This document shows positions 48,318 to 56,528 of a DNA stretch of 64,000 nucleotides, piece after piece; within the stretch, counting starts at the first letter, position 1; every line of letters begins with the position of its first letter. The DNA is taken from the NCBI RefSeq assembly GCF_000315795.1, contig NZ_ANHY01000002.1, forward strand, positions 1 through 64,000, read 5' to 3'. The notes below the pieces were generated by a model. It saw only the letters and a list, made by a program, of their open reading frames with translations. It ran no database searches and was not told where the DNA came from. A program made the translations under genes and the position numbers. The DNA is from Caenispirillum salinarum AK4 (lineage in GTDB: Bacteria; Pseudomonadota; Alphaproteobacteria; Rhodospirillales; Rhodospirillaceae).

Positions 48318-48357
48318 AAGGCGCCGGCATGGCCGCAGGGTCGCGCCGGCGCCTTTT
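48318..48357 (+). terminator. Intrinsic terminator of the small acidic protein gene
   Basis: AAGGCGCCGGC and GCCGGCGCCTT form an 11-bp perfect stem ending in TTTT. Confidence 0.9.
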
Positions 48358-48482
48358 GCATGTGGCGGAGCGGGTACGATGAAAGTTCCCAGGTTTTACC
48401 GCTAATCGCTGAAGTTTCAAGGTATGAAATGCCGCTCCTGTCGGTTCTTATGGAACAAGAACCAACATGGAGGCAGATCACG

Positions 48483-49505
48483 ATGAAACCTTTGGGCAAT
48501 GTCGAACGCATTTCGGGCATCGCATTCGGATTCATGGCATCCAAGGCGCTGTTCTCGGCGCTGCACATCGGTGTCTTCGACCAGCTTGCCGAGGGACCGA
48601 AGACGGTCGGCGAACTGGCAGAGGCCACCGGCGCCACCGAGCATGCGCTGGAGACCCTGCTGACCGGGCTTGTGTCGCTGGAGCTTGTCCAGCCCACCAG
48701 CGACGGCAAGGCATACAAGAACGCCGAGGACACCAACACCTTCCTGGTGTCGACCTCGCGCCACTACTACGGTGACTATCTGCGCTACCAGATCGATCAG
48801 CAGATGTACCCGTTCATGGACAACCTGGGGCACGCCATCAAGGGCGACACCGACAAGATCGAGTTCGACACCTACGAAACCTGGATGGCCGACAAGGAGC
48901 AGGCGGAAATCTTTTCGCGCTCCCAGCACGGCGGGTCGCTTGGTCCGGGTGCCGTGGTCGCCAAGAGCTGGGACCTGTCGGACGCCCGCACCCTGCTCGA
49001 CGTGGGCGGCGGCACCGGTGCGTTCTCGATCATGATGTGCAAGCGCTACCCGGAGTTGAAGGCCACCGTGCTGGACTTCCCCAACGTGGTCGCGCTGGCC
49101 GAGGAATACATCGCCGAGGCGGACATGTCCGACCGCATCGACGTCATCGGCGGCAACGGGCTGACCAGCCAGTGGCCCGCCGAGCGCGACGTGGTGCTCA
49201 TGTCCTACCTGTTCTCGGGCGTGCCGGCCGACGGGCTGGAGACGCTGGTGAAGAACACCTGGGCCGCCCTGAAGCCCGGCGGCCGGGTCATCATCCACGA
49301 CTTCATGGTGGACGACGACCGCACCGGCCCGCCGCTGGCTGCCATGTGGGCGCTGCAGCACATGGTGTTCACGCCGCGCGCCGCCTCGCTGACGCCGGGC
49401 CGGGTGATGGAGTTGCTGAAGGCGCAGGGCTTCGGCGACATGGAGGAAAAGCCCCTCATTCCCGGGCTGACCCGCGTCGTTTCCGCCGTCAAGCCGCAGG
49501 CCTGA
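48483..49505 (+). CDS. SAM-dependent O-methyltransferase-like protein
   Basis: The product is 340 residues. An N-terminal dimerisation winged helix (ASKALFSALHIGVFDQLAEG, then ATGATEHALETLLTGLVSLEL) precedes a class I methyltransferase fold. Motif I is LLDVGGGTGAFSI, followed by DVVLMSYLFSGVP and KPGGRVIIHDFMV. The layout is that of the O-methyltransferase family 2 (plant-type OMT, BchU and similar). The substrate is unknown. GGAGG precedes the ATG. It lies 9 bases before a thioesterase gene, so the pair is probably cotranscribed. Confidence 0.88.
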   Translation: MKPLGNVERISGIAFGFMASKALFSALHIGVFDQLAEGPKTVGELAEATGATEHALETLLTGLVSLELVQPTSDGKAYKNAEDTNTFLVSTSRHYYGDYLRYQIDQQMYPFMDNLGHAIKGDTDKIEFDTYETWMADKEQAEIFSRSQHGGSLGPGAVVAKSWDLSDARTLLDVGGGTGAFSIMMCKRYPELKATVLDFPNVVALAEEYIAEADMSDRIDVIGGNGLTSQWPAERDVVLMSYLFSGVPADGLETLVKNTWAALKPGGRVIIHDFMVDDDRTGPPLAAMWALQHMVFTPRAASLTPGRVMELLKAQGFGDMEEKPLIPGLTRVVSAVKPQA

Positions 49506-49514
49506 GGCGGCGGC

Positions 49515-49955
49515 ATGGCGCGCGAGGATTACCGCTTCTGCCACCCCTTCCGGGTGCGCTACTCCGAGGTCGACCGCCAGAACGTGGCCTACAACAGCCA
49601 CTACCTGACCTGGTTCGACGTGGCGATCTGGGAATACGTCAAGGCGTTGCCCTTCGACCTGTCGGCCTATGTGGAGTCGTCGGGCAACGACCTGCACACG
49701 GTCAAGGCACTGGTGGAGTTCCGAAAGTCGGCGGAGTTCGACCAGGACATCGAGGCCTGCGTGCGGGTGGGGCGCATCGGCCGCTCCAGCCTGACCTTCA
49801 CCTGCGAACTGCACGCCGCCGGCGCCGACGAACTGCTGGCGACAGGCGAAGTGGTGTGGGTCAACACCGACCAGACGGCTCACAAGTCCACGGCCCTGCC
49901 CGAGGACCTGATCGCCCGCATCCGCGCCTTCGAAAAGACGGCCCCGGAGGGGTGA
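49515..49955 (+). CDS. Acyl-CoA thioesterase (4HBT, YbgC-like)
   Basis: This 146-residue hotdog protein has the 4-hydroxybenzoyl-CoA thioesterase motif: VRYSEVDRQNVAYNSHYLTWFD, where the Asp after the first strand is catalytic. It then continues RVGRIGRSSLTFTCEL. It should hydrolyse an acyl-CoA in the cytoplasm. A related protein with the same GRIGRSS and R-W-x-D-x-D marks is at 52209-52667, and a FadJ-like gene lies between them. Confidence 0.9.
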   Translation: MAREDYRFCHPFRVRYSEVDRQNVAYNSHYLTWFDVAIWEYVKALPFDLSAYVESSGNDLHTVKALVEFRKSAEFDQDIEACVRVGRIGRSSLTFTCELHAAGADELLATGEVVWVNTDQTAHKSTALPEDLIARIRAFEKTAPEG

Positions 49956-49975
49956 GCGGCGGCCCATGCGGTTGC

Positions 49976-50010
49976 GAGGGGGCGTCCCGGCTGCGGGGCG
50001 CCCCTTTTCG
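49976..50010 (+). terminator. Intrinsic terminator of the methyltransferase-thioesterase operon
   Basis: A GGGGGCGTCCC...GGGGCGCCCC stem is followed by TTTT, about 20 bases after the stop codon. Confidence 0.8.
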
Positions 50011-50096
50011 TTGATGGGCCTGCCCCCGCTTTGCAACCGGGACCCTGCGTCTTACGTGGAACGGAGACCGACGGAACGGAGCGGGAGGAACAATCC

Positions 50097-52199
50097 ATGA
50101 GCGGGACGGCGTCCTTTGAGCGGCACGGCGACGTGGGCGTGGTGCATCTGGCAGCACCCGCCGGCACGGGTCTGACCGCGCGGCTGCGGGCGGACCTGGC
50201 GCGCCGGCTGGAGGAGGCCGAGAGCGACGGCCGCGTGCGCATCGTCGTCCTGCTGGCCGAGGGCGGGGCACTCGCCGCCGAGCCCGGGTGCGGGCCGGCG
50301 GCCGAAGAGGGCGAACCGTCCGACGCGCCCGACGCCCGCGCGCTCGCCGCCCGGGTTGAAACCGCCCACAAGCCGGTCGTCGCCGCCCTCGACGGTGCCG
50401 CCCTGGACGAGGGGCTGGAGCTTTTGCTGGCGGCGCGGGTGCGGCTCGCCGCCCGCCGCTCGCGCCTGGGATTACCCGAGGCGGGGCTGGGCCTCGTGCC
50501 CGGTGCCGGCGGCACGCAGCGCCTGCCGCGGCTGGTGGGCACGGGGGCGGCGCTGGACCTCATGGCCAGCGGCGCCGTCATCGAGGCCAGGGTGGCCGAG
50601 ACGCTGGGCCTCATCGACGGCGTGGAGAAGGAGCCGCTGATCGGATCGGCCGTTTCCGCCGCCCGGCGCCTGGTCGACAGCCTGCCGCCGCGCGTCCGCG
50701 ACCGTCAGGCCGGCGGCGATGCCGATGCCGTGCGCCGTGACGTGGAGCGCCTGTCTGAAACGGGCCTCCCCGACGCCGTGCTCGAGCGCCTGGGCGAAGC
50801 GGTGGAAGCCGCCGCGACCCGGTCCTTCGACGATGGCATGGCGGTGGAGGGAGAGCTTGCCGCCGCCGCCCGCGCCGAGCCGGCGGTGCGCGCCCGCCGC
50901 TATCTGGCCCGCGTCCGCCGCGACTGCCGCACCGCGCCGGAACTGACAGCGGCGGAAGGCTGGCCGCTGGGCTCCGTCGCCGTCGTCGGGGCCGGCGTCA
51001 TGGGGGCGGACATCGCCATCCTTTGTGCCGAGCACGACGTGCCGGTCATTATGCTCGACCGCGACCCGCTGGCGGTCTCACGCGGGCTGGGACGTGCCAA
51101 CGACCACTTCACCCGCCGCGTCGAGGCCGGCGCCATGGACGAGGCGGACGCCATCCACCGCAACGCGCTGATCCAGCACTCCACCAAGCTGCGGGAGATC
51201 GCCCTGGCCTCGTTGGTGATCGAGGCGGTGACCGAAGACGCATCGGTCAAGGAGGCGGTCTTCCGTGACCTGGGCGAACGCTGCCGGCCGCGGTCCGTGC
51301 TGGCGACCAACACCGCCGCGCTGGACGTGGACCGCTTCGCCGCCGCCGCCAGTTGCCCGCCGCAGGTGCTGGGAATGCACGTCGTCAGTCCCGTGCTGGA
51401 GCGTCAGGTGGTGGAGATCGCCGCCGGACGGGAGACGGATCCCGCCGCCGTGCGCACCGCCGCCGCTTTCGTCGAGCGGGTGGGCCGGGTGCCGGTGCCT
51501 GTCGCCAACCGGCCGGGTTTCGTCGGCACGCGCATCCTGGAGGCCTACCTGCGCGAGGCCTGGCTGCTGGCGGAGGAAGGCGTGTCGCCGGCCGCCGTCG
51601 ACGACGCGCTCGAGCGCGAGGGGTTCGCCGAGGGGCCGTTCCGCCTGAACGACCGCATCGGCGTCGACGGCGGCTGGCGCCTGCGCGACCATCCGGAGGG
51701 CTCGGACGACGACCGCCTGCCGCGCGCCTCGCGCCTGCCCGAGCGCATGGCCGCCCATGGCCGCGCCGGGCTGGCCCGGGGTGCCGGCTGGTACCGCTGG
51801 CGCGGCATCGGCCCCGATGCCGAGGCGTTCGAGGACGACGGCTGGCTGCACGATGCCGCCGACGACGCCCGCGCCCGCGGCGTTTCCCGCCGCGAGGTCC
51901 CGGTGGCCGAGGCCCGGGAGCGGCTGTTGCTCATGCTGGTCAACCAGGCCTTCGTGGTGCTCGACAAGGGCCACGCCTTTCGCCCCGGCGACGTGGACGT
52001 GGTGGCGGTGGACGCCACCGGCTTCCCCGAAGTCTGGGGTGGCCCCTTCTTCTGGGCGCAGGAGCAGGGGCTGCCGACGCTGGTCGAGCGCCTTCAGGCC
52101 CTGGAGCAGGCGAACGGCCCGCGCTTTCACCCGGCGCCCCTGCTGGTGCGGCTGGCCGACAAGGGCATGGCGCCGGCGGACGCGGCGGGCATGGCATGA
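50097..52199 (+). CDS. Divergent FadJ-like enoyl-CoA hydratase/3-hydroxyacyl-CoA dehydrogenase
   Basis: The product is 700 residues with GGGAGGAA before the ATG. The crotonase half keeps the second catalytic region (LGLPEAGLGLVPGAGGTQRLPRL), but the first oxyanion-hole motif, usually F-S-A-G-A-D, reads GALAAEPG. The dehydrogenase half has the NAD loop GAGVMG at 298-303 and the His428/Glu440 pair in GMHVVSPVLERQVVE, with Ser-Pro in place of the usual Asn-Pro. The fusion order is that of FadB/FadJ. Beta-oxidation of some acyl-CoA is likely, but hydratase activity is questionable. No thiolase gene adjoins. Confidence 0.85.
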   Translation: MSGTASFERHGDVGVVHLAAPAGTGLTARLRADLARRLEEAESDGRVRIVVLLAEGGALAAEPGCGPAAEEGEPSDAPDARALAARVETAHKPVVAALDGAALDEGLELLLAARVRLAARRSRLGLPEAGLGLVPGAGGTQRLPRLVGTGAALDLMASGAVIEARVAETLGLIDGVEKEPLIGSAVSAARRLVDSLPPRVRDRQAGGDADAVRRDVERLSETGLPDAVLERLGEAVEAAATRSFDDGMAVEGELAAAARAEPAVRARRYLARVRRDCRTAPELTAAEGWPLGSVAVVGAGVMGADIAILCAEHDVPVIMLDRDPLAVSRGLGRANDHFTRRVEAGAMDEADAIHRNALIQHSTKLREIALASLVIEAVTEDASVKEAVFRDLGERCRPRSVLATNTAALDVDRFAAAASCPPQVLGMHVVSPVLERQVVEIAAGRETDPAAVRTAAAFVERVGRVPVPVANRPGFVGTRILEAYLREAWLLAEEGVSPAAVDDALEREGFAEGPFRLNDRIGVDGGWRLRDHPEGSDDDRLPRASRLPERMAAHGRAGLARGAGWYRWRGIGPDAEAFEDDGWLHDAADDARARGVSRREVPVAEARERLLLMLVNQAFVVLDKGHAFRPGDVDVVAVDATGFPEVWGGPFFWAQEQGLPTLVERLQALEQANGPRFHPAPLLVRLADKGMAPADAAGMA

Positions 52200-52208
52200 G
52201 GCGCGGGA

Positions 52209-52667
52209 TCACCGCCCGCCCGAAGGCTCCGACTCGACGGAGATGCGCTTCAGGGCGGCGTGCAGGGGCTCGGGAAGGCCGATGGGGCGGTTGCTTTCGC
52301 GGTCGACGTAGACGTGGATGAAGTGCCCCTCGGCGCGCGCCTCCTCGTCGCCCTCGACGAACAGGCCGATCTCGTAGCGCACCGACGACCGGCCGATGCG
52401 CGCGACCCGCAGGCCGGCGATCACGGTGTCGGGGAAGGCAATGGGCCGGAAGTAGCGGCATTGCGTTTCAACAACCAGACCGATAACCGGGCTGTCTTGA
52501 ATGTCCAGGACGCCCTGCTCGATCAGGTAGCGGTTCACGACGGTGTCGAAATAGCTGTAATAGACGACGTTGTTGACGTGTCCGTACACGTCGTTGTCCA
52601 TCCAGCGCGTCGGAATGGTCAGGTGGTGCCGATACCCCGCCATGCGGCCTATGTCTTCCGTCCCCAT
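52209..52667 (-). CDS. Acyl-CoA thioesterase (4HBT)
   Basis: This 152-residue hotdog protein shows [23 protein letters not shown], the full 4HBT motif with catalytic Asp and the HVNN helix, then [16 protein letters not shown]. It probably hydrolyses a short or medium acyl-CoA. It converges with the FadJ-like gene, the two stops being nine bases apart. GAAGGA precedes the ATG, and MAGYRHH eight codons in is a possible alternative start. Confidence 0.92.
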   Translation of the reverse strand: MGTEDIGRMAGYRHHLTIPTRWMDNDVYGHVNNVVYYSYFDTVVNRYLIEQGVLDIQDSPVIGLVVETQCRYFRPIAFPDTVIAGLRVARIGRSSVRYEIGLFVEGDEEARAEGHFIHVYVDRESNRPIGLPEPLHAALKRISVESEPSGGR

Positions 52668-52813
52668 CGGATAATCCTTCGTTCCCTGGTAAGGTCGTTA
52701 AAGAAAAAGTGGCGGGTCCTTTGGCTTGATGAAGGACTCAGGACCCGACCCTTGTTGCTTCGCCGCTCGCCGACTGACCGGCCGCGCCGGGCCGGCGACT
52801 GAAGGAGGATTAG

Positions 52814-54364
52814 GTGCCCTCGGTGACAATCGACGACGGTCTGACACGCTCCATCCTGGAGATGGCGCCCAACGGAATCTACGAGATCGACGTCCGCGGC
52901 ACCATCCTCTTCAGCAACCCGGCCCACCACCGCCTGCTGGGGTATGAGCCCGGCAGCCTGGTCGGGCGCAGCATTCTCGACCTCGTGCCCGAGGCCGACG
53001 CCGCACGCCTGCGCCGCGACCTGGACTTCCTGCGGCGCGAGAAGCCCAAGCCGGAGCCCTACCTCAACCGCAGCTTCACCCGCGACGGCGGCGAGATCAT
53101 GGTGGAGGTCCACTGGACGTACAAGACCGCCGCGGACGGGACGGTGACCGGATTCATCGCCATCCTCAACGACGTGACAGACCGTATCGAGGCCGAGGCC
53201 CTGCGCGAGAAGGCTCGCCGCGCCGCCGAGGAGGCCGCGGCGGCGCGCTCGCGCTTCCTGGCGACGGCCAGCCACGACCTGCGGCAGCCGCTGCAGGCGC
53301 TGTCGCTGTTCGTCAGCCGGCTGGAACGGCGGGGCATGGAGCCGGCGGCGCGCGAGATCGTCGGCGACATCCGCGACAGCGTCGGCACGCTGTCGTCGCT
53401 GCTGGACTCCCTGCTGGACATGAGCCGGTTCGACGCCGGCATGACCCGCACCACCATTGAGGCCGTGCCGCTGGCGCCGTTGTTCCGCGGCATCGCCCGC
53501 GACTTCGCCCCGGTGGCCGAGCGCAAGGGCCTGCGCCTGCGCCTGCGTCCACCGCCCGAGGGGCTGGCGGTGCGCAGCGATGCGCGGCTTCTGCAGCGGG
53601 TCGTCGGCAATCTGGTGAGCAACGCCATCACCTATACGCAGACCGGCGGTGTGCTTCTGTGCGCCCGCCGGCGCGGGGCATCGGTCCGGGTCGAGGTCTG
53701 GGACACGGGCCTTGGCATCGATCCCGATCATCTCGACCGGGTGTTTCACGAGTTCTACCAGATCGACGGCGCGGCCGGCGATCAGGGCGGCGGACTGGGC
53801 CTGGGGCTTGCGATCGTCGACCGGGCGGCGCGCGCGCTGGGCCATGCGGTCGACGCGCGCTCGCGTCCCGGCCGGGGGTCGATGTTCGCCATCACCGCGC
53901 CCGGCGTGCCGGTGCGGGCCGCCGCACCCGGCGCCGCGCTGTTGGCGGGTGCGGACGGACAGCCGGCGGGCGAGGCGCTGCTGACGCCACTGAACGCCGC
54001 GGTGGCGGTGGTGGAGAACGATCCGGCCGTGCGCCGCGCGCTGGTGACCCTTCTGGAGGAATGGCGGTGCCGGGTGGTGGCCGCTGCCGGCGACGGGCAC
54101 AGCCTGCTCCGCGCCCTGGCCGAGGCACGGGGGGTGCCGGACGTCATCGTCGCCGACCTGCGGCTTCCGGGCGGCATGGACGGCATGGAGGCCGTCGCCG
54201 CCGTCCGCGCCGAACTGGGCGAAAGCGTTCCCGCCCTTATCGTCACCGGCGACACCGATCCCACCCGCCTGCGCGGTGCGGCGGGCCAGGGGGTTCCCAT
54301 CCTGCACAAGCCGGTCTCGGTGCCCGACCTGCACGCCGCCCTGTCCCAGATCATCGGCGGCTAA
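52814..54364 (+). CDS. PAS-domain hybrid sensor histidine kinase
   Basis: The product is 516 residues starting at GTG behind AAGGAGG. In order: PAS (about 8-125, NGIYEIDVRGTILFSN), HisKA with the phospho-acceptor in TASHDLRQPLQALSLF, HATPase with WDTGLGIDP and GGGLGLGLAIVDRAA, and a receiver domain (about 395-516) with VIVADLRLPGG and the Lys of ILHKPVS. There is no membrane segment, so it senses a cytoplasmic cue. The HDLRQPLQ form of the H-box is typical of PAS-hybrid kinases. No separate response regulator is adjacent. Confidence 0.93.
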   Translation: MPSVTIDDGLTRSILEMAPNGIYEIDVRGTILFSNPAHHRLLGYEPGSLVGRSILDLVPEADAARLRRDLDFLRREKPKPEPYLNRSFTRDGGEIMVEVHWTYKTAADGTVTGFIAILNDVTDRIEAEALREKARRAAEEAAAARSRFLATASHDLRQPLQALSLFVSRLERRGMEPAAREIVGDIRDSVGTLSSLLDSLLDMSRFDAGMTRTTIEAVPLAPLFRGIARDFAPVAERKGLRLRLRPPPEGLAVRSDARLLQRVVGNLVSNAITYTQTGGVLLCARRRGASVRVEVWDTGLGIDPDHLDRVFHEFYQIDGAAGDQGGGLGLGLAIVDRAARALGHAVDARSRPGRGSMFAITAPGVPVRAAAPGAALLAGADGQPAGEALLTPLNAAVAVVENDPAVRRALVTLLEEWRCRVVAAAGDGHSLLRALAEARGVPDVIVADLRLPGGMDGMEAVAAVRAELGESVPALIVTGDTDPTRLRGAAGQGVPILHKPVSVPDLHAALSQIIGG

Positions 54365-54442
54365 CGGCGCTGGCGTTCGCCGCCGCACCGTGTACGCTGT
54401 GGGCTCAGAGCCTGGACACGGAAAAGGATGATGGGGCGCGCC

Positions 54443-55111
54443 ATGAGCATGACGCTGGTGATCGGCAACAAGAACTATTCCTCGTGGTCCCTGCGGCCGT
54501 GGCTGGTGCTCAAGGCCAAGGGCCTGGCGTTCGACGAGGAACTGCTGCCCCTGTTCACGCCCGAATTCCGCGCCCGCCTGGCAGAGATCACGCCGGCCGG
54601 CCGCGTGCCCGTGCTGCTGGACGGGGCCATCACGGTCTGGGACAGCCTGGCGATCATCGAATACCTGAACGACCGCCACGACGCCGCCCGCGTCTGGCCG
54701 GCGGAAACGGCGGCCCGCGCACAGGCACGCTGCATCGCCGCCGAGATGCATTCCGGCTTCACCGCCCTGCGCGGGGCGATGCCCATGAACTGTCGCAAGG
54801 ACCTGCGCGGGCGTGTGAAGATGACCGACGCGCTGAAGGCCGACATCGACCGCATCGCCGCCATCTGGCGCGACACCCGGGCCGAGCACGGTGCCGGCGG
54901 CCCGTTCCTGTTCGGCGGCTTCACGGCTGCCGACGCCATGTTCGCGCCGGTCGCCAGCCGCTTCCGCACCTATGGCGTGGACCTGGACGCGGCCGGGGCG
55001 GAGTACATGGACGCCATCCTCTCCATGCCGGAGATGAAGGAGTGGTACGCCGCCGCCGAGGCCGAGCCCTGGGTGGTGAACGAGGACGAACTGCCCGACG
55101 AGCGCGCCTGA
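54443..55111 (+). CDS. Glutathione transferase family protein
   Basis: The product is 222 residues. The N-terminal thioredoxin fold has NKNYSSWSLRPWLVLKAKGL with the Ser-Ser pair near the glutathione thiol, GRVPVLLDG and the WDSLAIIEYLND motif. The helical domain has FTAADAMFAPVASRF. It is unlike the two YfcG-type proteins in this window and resembles generic or zeta-like bacterial transferases. The start is uncertain, with in-frame ATGs at 54428 and 54431 also possible. Confidence 0.88.
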   Translation: MSMTLVIGNKNYSSWSLRPWLVLKAKGLAFDEELLPLFTPEFRARLAEITPAGRVPVLLDGAITVWDSLAIIEYLNDRHDAARVWPAETAARAQARCIAAEMHSGFTALRGAMPMNCRKDLRGRVKMTDALKADIDRIAAIWRDTRAEHGAGGPFLFGGFTAADAMFAPVASRFRTYGVDLDAAGAEYMDAILSMPEMKEWYAAAEAEPWVVNEDELPDERA

Positions 55112-55263
55112 CGGCGCCTCGGCATCCAGAGCAGTCTGCGCCTTTGACGGGGTCGCGTCAGAACTGCGTTCAAGCGCCTCGCAGGCTCACGCGCCTGTGC
55201 GGCACAGGGTCGCGCTCCCGACCCTGCGCCGCCCTTGTCCATCATCGCTGACCGAAAGGTCTC

Positions 55264-55977
55264 CTACCCCGCCGCCTTCGTGTGGCTGTCGAGGAAGGCC
55301 CGGCCCATGGCGGCGCCGTCCTCGTCGATGCCGTGGGGCAGGTTGGGGCGGCGGTGGGTTTCCACCGGCACGCCGACCACGCGCAGAGCCTCCTGCGCGG
55401 CGTCCATGGCCTGCGGCGGAACCACCTCGTCCGCCGTGCCGTGGATCAGCATCACCGGCGGCTGCGCCTTGATCTCGTCGCCCAGCCGGTCGGGCCCCAG
55501 CAGCGCGCCGGAATAGCCCAGGATGGCGGCCGGCGCCCGGTCGGTGGCGCGGCGCAGGCCGACGTGCAGGGCCATCATGGTGCCCTGCGAGAAGCCGGCC
55601 AGCACCAGTTTGTCTGGCGTCAGGCCGTAGTGCTCCAGCAGGCCGTCGAGATAGGCGTCCAGCGTCGGAGCGGCCTTTTCCGCGCCCAGGAACATCTGCT
55701 CCAGCGCCGGCCCCAGCGTGCTGGGGTCGCGGCGCAGCATGTCGGGATCATAGGCCCGCAGCGAGAACCACTGGCGGCCCATGGGCGCCATCTCGCAGGG
55801 CTCGGGCGCGTGCGGGCTGTGGAAGGCGGCGTCCGGCATGGCCTGCCCGAAGAACGGCGCCAGTCCGATCAGGTCGTTGCCGTCGGCGCCGTAGCCGTGC
55901 AGGAACACGACGACGCGGCGGGCGGGGGCGCCGTTGGCGGGCGCGTGCGAGGGACCGGACAGGGTCGCGGCGGTCAT
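55264..55977 (-). CDS. Phospholipase/carboxylesterase family alpha/beta hydrolase
   Basis: The product is 237 residues. The triad is visible: Ser in LAGFSQGTMMAL, Asp in GTADEVVPP and His in NLPHGIDEDG. FLHGYGADGNDLIGLA supplies the oxyanion hole. This is the size and layout of the YpfH/EstB carboxylesterase family, which cleaves short acyl esters. AAGGAG precedes the ATG. It diverges from the NTF2-like gene. Confidence 0.92.
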   Translation of the reverse strand: MTAATLSGPSHAPANGAPARRVVVFLHGYGADGNDLIGLAPFFGQAMPDAAFHSPHAPEPCEMAPMGRQWFSLRAYDPDMLRRDPSTLGPALEQMFLGAEKAAPTLDAYLDGLLEHYGLTPDKLVLAGFSQGTMMALHVGLRRATDRAPAAILGYSGALLGPDRLGDEIKAQPPVMLIHGTADEVVPPQAMDAAQEALRVVGVPVETHRRPNLPHGIDEDGAAMGRAFLDSHTKAAG

Positions 55978-56091
55978 GACGGGCTTAGCTCCTTCTTCCA
56001 ATTCGCAGGTTGTTCCGGCCGGCGGAGTGGGCCACAGTGAACCCCCGGCCGTGAGATAACGCGTTGGCCCCGCGCACCATATAAGAGCTTC

Positions 56092-56502
56092 ATGCCCGAG
56101 ACGACAGCCGCCCTGTTTGCCGTGGAGGCTTTCTACAGCGCCTTCGCCGCCCGCGACTTTTCCGCCATGCGCGACATGTGGGCCAGCGAGGGGCCGCTCA
56201 CCTGCATCCATCCCGGCGCACCGCCGCTGACGGAGCGCGACGAGGTGCTGGAAAGCTGGGAGGCCATCCTCGCCAACCCCGAAACGCCGGACGTGCAATG
56301 CCTGTCGCCCGAGATCGTGCTTTACGGCGACACCGCCGTCTCCACATGCCTGGAGGACGTGGGCGGCGAGCTTCTGGCAGCCACCAACGTGCTGGTGCGC
56401 GAAGGTCCCGTATGGAAGCTGGTCCACCACCAGGCGGGGCCGCTGACGGTGGCGCCGGACTTCGAGCCCGAGCCCGCCGGCGGCGAAGGCCCCATCAACT
56501 GA
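56092..56502 (+). CDS. NTF2-like (SnoaL-type) protein
   Basis: The product is 136 residues with the cone-shaped NTF2 pattern: FAVEAFYSAFAARDFSAMRDMW, then CIHPG, ERDEVLESWEAIL and a terminal strand WKLVHHQAGP. Members with the HPG and HHQ marks resemble the SnoaL_3/DUF3225 set. Binding of a small ligand is likely, but the activity is unknown. It lies 26 bases upstream of the multi-PDZ gene on the same strand. Confidence 0.8.
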   Translation: MPETTAALFAVEAFYSAFAARDFSAMRDMWASEGPLTCIHPGAPPLTERDEVLESWEAILANPETPDVQCLSPEIVLYGDTAVSTCLEDVGGELLAATNVLVREGPVWKLVHHQAGPLTVAPDFEPEPAGGEGPIN

Positions 56503-56528
56503 GCTTGATGTGCGAGGGAGGGAGGGCG

